Part shown: positions 56,999-64,000 of the stretch, piece by piece
Position numbering within the stretch: the stretch's first letter is position 1
How the letters are laid out: the number at the start of each line of letters is the position of its first letter
Assembly (NCBI RefSeq): GCF_001557535.2
Contig: NZ_CP014307.1
Location: forward strand, 992,001 to 1,056,000
Direction of reading: 5' to 3'
Length of the DNA: 64,000 nucleotides
Source of the DNA: Burkholderia sp. PAMC 26561
GTDB lineage: Bacteria > Pseudomonadota > Gammaproteobacteria > Burkholderiales > Burkholderiaceae
Made by a program: the position numbers and the translations under genes
Notes under the pieces: generated by a model
What the model saw: only the letters and a program-made list of their open reading frames with translations
Databases searched by the model: none
Told to the model about the DNA's origin: nothing

Positions 56999-58675
56999 TC
57001 AGGCGCTGCGTGCGACAAATTGCGACCGTTCTCCATCGTGACGGTCGTGACGGCTTGCAGCGGCAGCGGGCGCTGCCATGGCGGCGATGGCCGGTACCGC
57101 CGGCGTATGAACCGGCACGCGGCGTGTGCGCAGCGGCGTCTTTGCGGGACGTGCGTCCGTGAGGCCCGCGTAGAGCTGGATGTATTTGGCAACTGCATGG
57201 TTCCAGCCGTAGTCGCGGGCCATTGCGTTGCGTTGCAGCGTGCGCCATTGTTGAGGGCGCATGAAAGCGTGAATGGCGCGCGTGACCGCAACCACCATGT
57301 CATGAGTCGCTTCGCCATCGAAGAGAAAACCGGTAGCCGGACGTGACGATGTCGCGCCTTCGAAGCTGCCCAGGCTTTCAACCGGCGAAGACTGAAAGCC
57401 TTCCTGCAGCGACGATGCTTCGGCCGCATCCACGATGGTGTCCGCCAGTCCGCCCACACGCGATGCAACCGGCAGGGTGCCGTAACGCATCGCGTAGATT
57501 TGCGTCAAGCCGCACGGCTCGAAGCGGCTGCCATGCAGCAGGATATCGGCGCCGGAATGCAGGACATGCGCGCGGCGCTCGTCGTAGCCAATATGCACGC
57601 CGATGCGATCCGGCCACGTTTGCGCCAGACGTTGGAACGCGGTTTCGAGATGCGCTTCGCCTTTGCCGATCACCGCGATCTGCAAACGCGGGTGCTGTTC
57701 TAGGAGCGCGGGGATGGCATCGATCACGACATCGGCCATTTTTTGCGATGTCATCCGGCTACCGATGGCAATCACCGGCGCGAACGGATCGACAGGTAGC
57801 CCGAACATCTGTTGCAGTTCGCGCTTGCAAGCGTGTTTGCCGCGCATATCCTCGAAACAATAGTTGCGCGCGATCTGCGTGTCGGTCATCGGGTCCCATG
57901 CACCGACATCGATGCCATTGATGATGCCCGACAGCTTCTCTGCATAACATTGCAGGACGCCTTCCATCAAATGACCAAAGCGCGGCGTGAGAATTTCGCG
58001 GGCATAGGTCTCGCTGACGGTCGCGACGTGATCAGCGTGGACGATGCCCGCTTTCATCAGACTCAACGCGCCATAAAATTCGATGCTCTTTTGTTCGGTC
58101 AACGCCGGCACGAGCCACTTGGCCGGAACGCCGAGCGCTGCACCAAGCGAGAGCGAATAGTTGCCCTGGAACGCCAGATTGTGGATCGTGAAAACGCTTT
58201 TTGCGTGCACGCCCGCGTGCTTCATCAAAAGCGGCGTGAGGCCGGAATGCCAGTCATGTGCATGCACGATGTCAGGCTTCTTGAAGCCGCGAACGCCTTC
58301 GGCCAACCGGACCGCCGCCGCCGAAAGCGAAGCGAACCGGATGGCGTTGTCTTCGTAGTCGCGTCCCTTGGCATCCTGGTAAAGCCCGTCGCGTGCGTAC
58401 AGGTGATCCATGCGCAACAGGATCACAGGCACGCCGGTGTCGGGCATGCGGCCGCGATACAACGCGCCGTCACCGCCCGGGAGGCCCGTCAATGAAGCAA
58501 CCTTCTGCAATCCATCGACCATTTGCAATGCGTTCGGATACGACGGCAACAGTATGGCGGCATCGACTCCCGCTTCACGTAACGCCGCGGCGTATGCGCT
58601 GACCATGTCACCCAGTCCGCCAGTTTTGGCAAGCGGCACGGCCTCCGAAGCGACAAGCAATACGTTCAAGGACAA
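56999..58675 (-). CDS. glgA: glycogen synthase
   Basis: Elongates alpha-1,4-glucan from a sugar nucleotide (ADP-glucose in most bacteria). The 558-residue GT5 protein has the donor-site KTGGLGDMVSAYAAAL at residues about 17-32, HAHDWHSGLTPLLMKHAG, FTIHNLAFQGNY, TVSETYAREILTPRFGHLM (split), GSRMTSQKMADVV, and the C-terminal RFEPCGLTQIYAMRYGTLPVA with the Glu pair region and VGGLADTIVD. The start is TTG 58675, supported by AGGAG seven bases upstream. The last 45 residues are low-complexity and may reflect a frameshift. No glgC is in the window. It is the first gene of the leftward glucan cluster. Confidence 0.94.
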   Translation of the reverse strand: MSLNVLLVASEAVPLAKTGGLGDMVSAYAAALREAGVDAAILLPSYPNALQMVDGLQKVASLTGLPGGDGALYRGRMPDTGVPVILLRMDHLYARDGLYQDAKGRDYEDNAIRFASLSAAAVRLAEGVRGFKKPDIVHAHDWHSGLTPLLMKHAGVHAKSVFTIHNLAFQGNYSLSLGAALGVPAKWLVPALTEQKSIEFYGALSLMKAGIVHADHVATVSETYAREILTPRFGHLMEGVLQCYAEKLSGIINGIDVGAWDPMTDTQIARNYCFEDMRGKHACKRELQQMFGLPVDPFAPVIAIGSRMTSQKMADVVIDAIPALLEQHPRLQIAVIGKGEAHLETAFQRLAQTWPDRIGVHIGYDERRAHVLHSGADILLHGSRFEPCGLTQIYAMRYGTLPVASRVGGLADTIVDAAEASSLQEGFQSSPVESLGSFEGATSSRPATGFLFDGEATHDMVVAVTRAIHAFMRPQQWRTLQRNAMARDYGWNHAVAKYIQLYAGLTDARPAKTPLRTRRVPVHTPAVPAIAAMAAPAAAASRHDRHDGERSQFVARSA

Positions 58676-58901
58676 AGCTGACTCCTGGCGTCTGAAAGAT
58701 GAATAGCGATGGGCTGCGCTCGGCCGGTTGAATGGCGGCGCACGCGACCGGTGCTCTTATCGGAGGGATGAGGGATGCGGAGTTCTTTAGAGCAAACGTT
58801 GTGCCATGCAGCATGGTTTTTCCCAAAACCGCGGGAAAGCGTTAGGTACGCCACTCACAAACGAACACGCTACGCCGGACAGAAGACAGACATTTGACGC
58901 C
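58676..58901. other. upstream region of glgA
   Basis: Presumably holds the promoter of the glucan cluster. Apart from the AGGAG site next to the glgA start, I could not identify boxes with confidence. Confidence 0.4.
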
Positions 58902-58939
58902 GTGTAAAAAAGCACCCGCCGGGAACGGCGTTTTTACAC
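58902..58939. terminator. terminator between the DUF1345 gene and glgA
   Basis: GTGTAAAAA (58902-58910) is the reverse complement of TTTTTACAC (58931-58939), with a G/C-rich inner stem CGCC/GGCG. Read leftward it gives a short G/C stem followed by a T-run, so it would end the DUF1345 transcript before glgA. Confidence 0.65.
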
Positions 58940-59027
58940 AGCGGTAACTGGAATGCTTATACAGATCGACTCAGGAAGTTAAGACCGAAAGTTAATAAAG
59001 CGCCAGCAATAATTGCTCGCCGGCACT

Positions 59028-59684
59028 TTACGAGCCTAATAACCCGGCAGCAGTGTTCACGCACAAACCCAGCACGGCCGCATTGAAAAAGAACGACAAA
59101 ACCGATTGCGCCAACGCAGTGCGCCTCACTTCCGTAGAGCGCAATACCACGTCAGACGTTTGCGATGCCACCGCGATAGTGAACGAGAAATACAGGAAGT
59201 CCCAATAGTCGGGTTTCAGATGAGTATCGGGAAATTTCAGCGATGTCTCGTCTTGCGACTGATAGTAATGACGCGCGTAGTGGAGAGTGAACATGGTGGG
59301 GATGAGGAACCATGCGCCGAACATAGTGATGCCTGTCAGCAAATAGTTAGGTAATGCGCTGCGAAAGCCCATGTTCTTTGCACTGGCGAGTTCCGCGATG
59401 ATCGCGACAATACTTGCGAGCGCCGCAAGACTCACAATCAACAAGACCATGCCGGCGTTTTCATCCTCTCGCGCTGCGAGCTTCTGCACTTCGTCCTGGT
59501 GCGCCCGCCACATTTGAATCCATATGAGCACGAGATACAGCCATACGGTAGTGTCCCAACCAACGAGGCCACGCACGAGCGGGCGCAAGTCATATGGAAC
59601 CAAAATTGCGGCAATCACACCAATGATCAAAGCAATAATCGCCCTTGGGCGATATCGCACTACGTTGGGAAGCATGAAATTCAT
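59028..59684 (-). CDS. DUF1345 membrane protein
   Basis: A 218-residue inner-membrane protein with five hydrophobic helices (about 15-32, 44-60, 78-102, 113-134, 190-214). [11 protein letters not shown] in the middle and [22 protein letters not shown] followed by [18 protein letters not shown] are the conserved DUF1345 features; the latter resembles the pore and selectivity region of two-helix potassium channels, but the function is unknown. ATG 59684 starts MNFMLPNVV. It is co-directional with, but separated by a terminator from, glgA. Confidence 0.88.
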   Translation of the reverse strand: MNFMLPNVVRYRPRAIIALIIGVIAAILVPYDLRPLVRGLVGWDTTVWLYLVLIWIQMWRAHQDEVQKLAAREDENAGMVLLIVSLAALASIVAIIAELASAKNMGFRSALPNYLLTGITMFGAWFLIPTMFTLHYARHYYQSQDETSLKFPDTHLKPDYWDFLYFSFTIAVASQTSDVVLRSTEVRRTALAQSVLSFFFNAAVLGLCVNTAAGLLGS

Positions 59685-59853
59685 TTTTATCGTGGCCTTG
59701 TGATGGCGGTAATCGCGTTAAGCTGTCGCGCCGCGATTATTGCCCGTGTAGCTTTCAAACTTCAACGGGCGTCGAGCGCGGTTCTTCATGTTGACGCGCG
59801 CTCTGACTTCACCCCACGGCCTCAAATCATTTTCAAAGATATCGGCAAGGCAT

Positions 59854-59909
59854 GTCTGACAGACCGTGTCGGACCGACCGTGTCTAACAGGCCGTGTCTG
59901 CCCGCTCTT
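59854..59909 (+). repeat. four tandem 14-bp repeats flanked by inverted repeats
   Basis: Units start exactly 14 bases apart at 59854, 59868, 59882 and 59896. The first is GTCTGACAGACCGT, the second GTCGGACCGACCGT, the third GTCTAACAGGCCGT, the fourth GTCTGCCCGCTCTT. The first eleven bases of units one and two are perfect odd palindromes centred on A; units three and four are decayed. ATCGGCAAG (59841-59849) and CTTGCCGAT (59907-59915) form a 9-bp inverted repeat around the array. It lies 52 bases before the dehydrogenase small-subunit gene, so a protein-binding array is likely. Confidence 0.75.
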
Positions 59910-59966
59910 GCCGATCATTGCTTTGTGCAAAACGCGTAACGGACACCAACCCCGGACAACCAACCC

Positions 59967-60548
59967 ATGAGACAGCTTCAAGATCCCCCTGCGCCCGCTG
60001 ATTCAGCCAGGCACTCCGCCGCCCGGCGGCGTTTCGTGCTCGGCGCGTGCGCGTCGGCGGTGGCGCTCGCTTTTGCATCGGCGGGAATGGGCTTTCCATC
60101 GTTATTCACACAGGCTTTCGCCGATACCCCGCCTGCAGGCCTTGAAGGCTTCCTCCTGCTCTCGCGCAAGCTGACCGGCCGCACGAGCTTCGACCCCGCG
60201 TTGGCGCAGCGCGTGTATGACGCGTTATCGAATTCGGACAGCGAGTTTGTCGCGAACGTGAGCGCGCTCAACGTGTGGCTTGCGGCGCATGGCGGGGTGC
60301 CATCGGATACCGTCACGCAGGCGCTCAAGGCAGACACGCCCAAGCTTGCCGGCACCGTCACGGCTGTCATACGCGCGTGGTATCTCGGTCTTGTCGGCGA
60401 CGGGCAGCATACAAGCGTCGTGGCGTACGAACGTGCACTCATGTTCGATCCCGTAAGCGATGTGCTGACCATCCCTTCATATTGCCGCGATGTGCCGTTC
60501 TACTGGACGCAAAAGCCGCCGGCAGTCGGCGCGCCCAAGGCCGCCTGA
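59967..60548 (+). CDS. TAT-exported small subunit of a GMC dehydrogenase complex
   Basis: A 193-residue periplasmic protein. ARRRFVLGACASAVALAFA is a twin-arginine signal (residues about 19-37) cleaved near AFA-DT. The mature part, GLEGFLLLSRKLTGRTSFDP then YDALSNSDSEF and VIRAWYLGLVGDG, matches the sorbitol/fructose dehydrogenase small-subunit family, which helps fold and export the flavoprotein. FDPVSDVLTIPSYCRDVPFYW near the end is typical. The GMC subunit gene follows after 85 bases. Confidence 0.88.
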   Translation: MRQLQDPPAPADSARHSAARRRFVLGACASAVALAFASAGMGFPSLFTQAFADTPPAGLEGFLLLSRKLTGRTSFDPALAQRVYDALSNSDSEFVANVSALNVWLAAHGGVPSDTVTQALKADTPKLAGTVTAVIRAWYLGLVGDGQHTSVVAYERALMFDPVSDVLTIPSYCRDVPFYWTQKPPAVGAPKAA

Positions 60549-60633
60549 TCCGAGCCATATAAGAATCACGCGGTCGCGCTGCTGGACAGCGCGACCGAAG
60601 CATAAAAGCAGCACCTCACAGGACAATACAAAA

Positions 60634-62235
60634 ATGGCAAATTCGAATTCGGCCGATGTCGTGGTCGTCGGATCCGGTGTCGCGGGCGGTCTGGTAGCCC
60701 ATCAGCTCGCAAGCGCGGGCGCATCCGTGATCCTCCTCGAAGCCGGGCCGCGCATTCCGCGCTGGCAGATCGTCGAAAATTTCCGCAACTCGCCCGCGAA
60801 AGCGGATTTTGCAACGCCGTATCCATCGACGCCTTACGCGCCGCATCCCGAGTATTCGCCCGAGAACAACTATCTGATCCAGAAGGGCGAGTACCCGTAT
60901 GCGTCGCAATACTTGCGGCTCGTGGGCGGGACGACTTGGCATTGGGCTGCCGCGGCGTGGCGTCTGCTTCCCGCCGACTTCAAGATCCGGACGCTGTATG
61001 GCGTGGGCCGCGACTGGCCGATCTCCTACGAAACGCTCGAACCGTGGTATCAGGCAGCCGAGGTGCAACTGGGTGTATCGGGTCCGGGCCATGATGTCGA
61101 TCTCGGTTCGCCGCGCTCGAAACCGTATCCGATGGACATGTTGCCGCTTTCCTACATGGACCAGCGTTTCTCCGATGTCCTCAACGCCGAATCGTTTCAC
61201 GTCGTGCCGGAACCGGTTGCGCGCAACAGCCGCCCGTACGATTCGCGCCCGACCTGCTGCGGCAATAACAACTGCATGCCCATCTGCCCGATCGCGGCCA
61301 TGTACAACGGCGTCACGCATGCCGAAAAAGCTGAACGCGCGGGCGCGAGGCTGATCCCGCAAGCCGTGGTCTACAAGATCGAAGCCGACGACAAAGGCCT
61401 GATCACCGCCGTCCATTACAAGGACCCGAACGGCAACAGCACGCGTGTGACGGGCAAGCTGTTCGTGCTGGCGGCGAACGGCATCGAAACGCCGAAGCTG
61501 ATGTTGCAATCGGCTTCGGATACGTTCAAGAACGGCATTGGCAACAGCTCCGATCAGGTCGGCCGCAACCTCATGGACCACCCCGGAACGGGCGTCACGT
61601 TCCTCGCCAACGAGACCTTGTGGCCGGGACGCGGCCCCATGGAAATGACGTCCATCGTCAATTTCCGCGATGGCGCGTTCCGTTCCGAATACGCGGCGAA
61701 AAAGCTGCATTTGTCGAATGGCGTGCCGACCATGGCGATCACCGCAGATCTCATTGCGAAGGGTTTGAGCGGCGCCGAGCTCGACCGGCAGATCCGCGAC
61801 CGCGCTGCACGCACCATGAACATCAACAGCTTCCACGAGCATCTTGCCGAACCGCAGAATCGCGTGTTGCCTTCGTCGGATCACAAGGATTCGCTCGGCA
61901 TTCCGCAACCCGAGATCTATTACTCCATCAACGACTACGTAAAGAAAAGCGCCGCCGATACACGCACGCACTACGCGCGCATCGCGGAACTGTTCGGCGG
62001 CACGGAGATCACCTTCGACGACAAATTTGCCCCGAACAACCACATCATGGGCACGGCCATCATGGGCGCGGACCCGAAGGATTCCGTGGTCGATACCGAA
62101 TGCCGCACGCACGACCATCCGAATCTGTTCGTGGCCGGAAGCGCGGTGATGCCGACGGCGGCATCGGTGAACTGCACGCTGACGCTGTCCGCGTTGTCGC
62201 TGCGTCTCGCCGACAAACTGAAGAAAGAACTTTGA
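60634..62235 (+). CDS. GMC-family FAD-dependent dehydrogenase catalytic subunit
   Basis: The large flavoprotein of a membrane-bound sugar, sugar-acid or alcohol dehydrogenase; the substrate is not readable. The 533-residue protein has the FAD fold VVVVGSGVAGGLVAHQLASAG at residues about 9-29, GGTTWHWAAAAWRL, a Cys group CCGNNNCMPICPIA (about 209-222) that in related FAD glucose and fructose dehydrogenases holds a [3Fe-4S] centre, ANGIETPKLMLQSAS, DHPGTGV, and the C-terminal NNHIMGTAIMG with the catalytic His and SAVMPTAASVNCTLT. It has no signal peptide and would be co-exported with the TAT subunit. Its stop overlaps the nearby cytochrome frame. Confidence 0.92.
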   Translation: MANSNSADVVVVGSGVAGGLVAHQLASAGASVILLEAGPRIPRWQIVENFRNSPAKADFATPYPSTPYAPHPEYSPENNYLIQKGEYPYASQYLRLVGGTTWHWAAAAWRLLPADFKIRTLYGVGRDWPISYETLEPWYQAAEVQLGVSGPGHDVDLGSPRSKPYPMDMLPLSYMDQRFSDVLNAESFHVVPEPVARNSRPYDSRPTCCGNNNCMPICPIAAMYNGVTHAEKAERAGARLIPQAVVYKIEADDKGLITAVHYKDPNGNSTRVTGKLFVLAANGIETPKLMLQSASDTFKNGIGNSSDQVGRNLMDHPGTGVTFLANETLWPGRGPMEMTSIVNFRDGAFRSEYAAKKLHLSNGVPTMAITADLIAKGLSGAELDRQIRDRAARTMNINSFHEHLAEPQNRVLPSSDHKDSLGIPQPEIYYSINDYVKKSAADTRTHYARIAELFGGTEITFDDKFAPNNHIMGTAIMGADPKDSVVDTECRTHDHPNLFVAGSAVMPTAASVNCTLTLSALSLRLADKLKKEL

Positions 62236-62258
62236 TGGCGCGCCGACGGAGATCCACG

Positions 62259-63641
62259 ATGAAGAACCACGAACCCCGCGACGCCCGCACGATCACAAAA
62301 CGTTTTGGCGGTGCGCTCGCCGTGCTTGCGCTCGCCGTAGCCGGCGCGATGAATTTTCACTCACTGATAGAACCCGCACAGGCGCAAACAGCCGCTGGCG
62401 CTGCGAACGGTGCGGAGACGGCCACGACCGTCAAGGACAATCAGGCCGGCGCCGACCTGATCAAGCGCGGCGAATATCTCGCGCGCGCGGGCGATTGCAT
62501 CGCGTGTCATACCGCCGACAAAGCCCGCCCCTTCGCCGGCGGCCTGCCCATCAACACGCCGTTCGGGACCATCTACACGCCGAATATCACGAGCGATCCG
62601 GACACGGGGATTGGACGATGGACCGACGCCGATTTCGTGCGCGCGATGCACGAGGGTATCGGCAAGGGCGGCGAGCGGCTGTATCCGGCGTTCCCGTACG
62701 CGGACTACACGAAAGTCACCTCCGGCGATGTGCTCGCCATCCGCGCCTATCTCAACACGCTCGCGCCGATCCACTACACGCCGCCGCGCAACGAGATGTC
62801 GTTTCCTTTCAACCAGCGCTGGCTGATGGTGTTCTGGAACATGTTCAACTTCAAGGAAGGGCGTTTCGTGCCCGACCCGAAGCAAAGCGCCGAGTGGAAT
62901 CGTGGGGCGTATCTGGTCGAAGGCCTGGCGCATTGCGAGGAATGCCATACGCCGCGCAACGTCACGCAAGGCCTGAAGTCCGGCGAACGTTTCAGCGGCG
63001 CCGAACTGTCGGGCTGGCACGCCTACAACATCACGCCTGACAAGAACGCGGGCGTCGGCAACTGGACGGACGATGAACTCGCGCAATATCTCGCCACCGG
63101 CGCCGTGCACGGCCGTGCGAACGCAGCCGGCCCGATGGCCGATGTGATTCAGAACAGCACGCAATACATGACGCCTGAGGACTTGCGTTCCATGGTCGCC
63201 TACTTGCGCACGGTTCCCGCGCAAAGTGGCGGCGATACCCATCCGCGCGCTTCCTTCGGCAAGCCGACCAGCCAGGACGTCATCGCAATGCGCGGCACGC
63301 AGGTGAGCGGCGTGAACGGCGCGCAGTTGTTTATCGCCAATTGCGCGACCTGCCATAGCTGGACCGGCGAGGGACGCGGCGGCAGTGCGGCGGGCGCATA
63401 TCCGTCGCTGATTCATAACAGCGTGGTCGGGGCATCGGCGGCGAACAACCTGACCATGGTGATGCTCCACGGCGTGAATCGCGAGACGAAAACAGCAAAT
63501 GTCTTCATGCCGGCCTTCGCCGATCAACTCAATGACGAGCAAATCGCCGCCATCAGCAACTACGTCACGAAGACTTTCGGCAATCCGCAATCGACCACAA
63601 CCGCTGCTGAAGTTGCCAAATTGCGCGCAACACCGCAGTAG
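62259..63641 (+). CDS. tri-haem cytochrome c subunit of the GMC dehydrogenase
   Basis: Carries electrons from the flavoprotein to quinone or the respiratory chain. The 460-residue protein has a Sec-type signal segment (about 15-45, GGALAVLALAVAGAMNF then AQA) and three c-type haem motifs, CIACH, CEECH and CATCH, each with later Met ligands (for example YTPNIT regions and FMPAFADQL). This three-haem layout is that of gluconate, fructose and alcohol dehydrogenase cytochrome subunits. I use ATG 62259 with GGAG seven bases upstream; ATG 62235, which overlaps the GMC stop, would add eight Arg-rich residues. Confidence 0.92.
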   Translation: MKNHEPRDARTITKRFGGALAVLALAVAGAMNFHSLIEPAQAQTAAGAANGAETATTVKDNQAGADLIKRGEYLARAGDCIACHTADKARPFAGGLPINTPFGTIYTPNITSDPDTGIGRWTDADFVRAMHEGIGKGGERLYPAFPYADYTKVTSGDVLAIRAYLNTLAPIHYTPPRNEMSFPFNQRWLMVFWNMFNFKEGRFVPDPKQSAEWNRGAYLVEGLAHCEECHTPRNVTQGLKSGERFSGAELSGWHAYNITPDKNAGVGNWTDDELAQYLATGAVHGRANAAGPMADVIQNSTQYMTPEDLRSMVAYLRTVPAQSGGDTHPRASFGKPTSQDVIAMRGTQVSGVNGAQLFIANCATCHSWTGEGRGGSAAGAYPSLIHNSVVGASAANNLTMVMLHGVNRETKTANVFMPAFADQLNDEQIAAISNYVTKTFGNPQSTTTAAEVAKLRATPQ

Positions 63642-63804
63642 AGGAACGGAAATTGCGTAGTAAATGCAAGTTTGTGCGGTGCGGCACGGCAAATTTTGCC
63701 TTGTCGCGCCGCGAAGATTGCTTATCGGCGTCACCGGTTTCAAAATGTGAACTTGCTTTTTAGTTTGGGCGCGCTTGTGCGCCGTGTACGAAGAAGATTT
63801 GGCT

Positions 63805-64000
63805 ATGACTGCTGCTACATATCCCGTCGTTTGCTGGCATCCGGCGAACAAATCAGGCCGTGACCTCGTGGTTGGCGACGTGCATGGTTGCGTCGATGCG
63901 TTGCGTTATCTGCTCAACGAAATCGGCTTCGATAGCACGCATGACCGGCTGTTTTCCGTCGGCGATCTGGTCGATCGCGGCAGCGACTCGCTTGCGGCGC
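63805..64000 (+). CDS. PPP-family serine/threonine phosphatase, cut by window edge
   Basis: The first 65 residues of a metallophosphatase. LVVGDVHGCVDALRYLL supplies the metal ligands Asp and His, and FSVGDLVDRGSDSL supplies the next Asp and the Arg of the active site; this is the lambda-phosphatase/PrpA pattern. ATG 63805 is the likely start. The rest lies beyond the window, so length, domain content and partners are not known. Confidence 0.85.
   Translation, partial: MTAATYPVVCWHPANKSGRDLVVGDVHGCVDALRYLLNEIGFDSTHDRLFSVGDLVDRGSDSLAA

Noticed and set aside
59854..59909. Possible CRISPR array
   Set aside because: Units are 14 bases and contiguous with no spacers; no cas gene is present.

Overview
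The window looks like a stretch of a Burkholderiales genome, most likely the second chromosome of a Burkholderia, Paraburkholderia or Caballeronia species. It is GC-rich, and the order mdh / gntR / sdhCDABE / gltA / leuCDB / asd / fimV / truA / trpFBA / accD / folC / SPOR / cvpA / purF / metZ is the one I know from chromosome 2 of that group. All identifications come from reading motifs; no database search was run.

Left part (1-10.5 kb): central carbon metabolism. Leftward run mdh -> HpcH/HpaI lyase -> prpC, preceded at the window edge by a secreted MliC-like protein. A 590-bp divergent region with an 18-bp perfect palindrome separates this from a rightward HutC-type GntR regulator followed by sdhC-D-A-B-E and gltA, closed by a strong terminator.

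Accessory patch (10.5-15 kb): a lower-GC Sel1-repeat protein gene sits between the intact gltA and a decayed second copy of the gltA 3' end, followed by a DUF3079 protein, a YdcH-like protein and a PPK2 polyphosphate kinase. This patch looks inserted into the usual gltA-leuC neighbourhood.

Biosynthetic part (15-34 kb): leuC, an entericidin-like lipoprotein, leuD, leuB; an intergenic region with a Thr/Ile/Lys-rich small ORF and hairpins that looks like an attenuator for asd; then asd, fimV, truA, trpF, trpB, an orphan beta-class DNA methyltransferase, trpA, accD, folC, a SPOR-domain protein, cvpA, purF, metZ. A short convergent and divergent group follows: an FKBP prolyl isomerase, a histidine-kinase-like protein and a CNNM/CBS/CorC membrane protein.

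Alpha-glucan and trehalose cluster (37-58.7 kb, all leftward): glgA -> glgE (with an extra N-terminal amylase-like domain) -> treS-maltokinase fusion -> glgB -> [0.75-kb inverted-repeat element] -> glgX -> treZ -> malQ -> treY. Together these encode a full network in which glycogen is made (GlgA, GlgE, GlgB), debranched (GlgX, MalQ), converted to trehalose (TreZ, TreY), and trehalose is recycled through TreS and maltokinase to maltose-1-phosphate for GlgE.

Right end (59-64 kb): a DUF1345 membrane protein, then a three-gene periplasmic dehydrogenase (TAT-signal small subunit, GMC flavoprotein, tri-haem cytochrome c) whose upstream region holds four exact-period 14-bp repeats between inverted repeats, and the start of a PPP-family phosphatase cut by the window edge. 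I found no rRNA, tRNA, CRISPR array, transposase or prophage.
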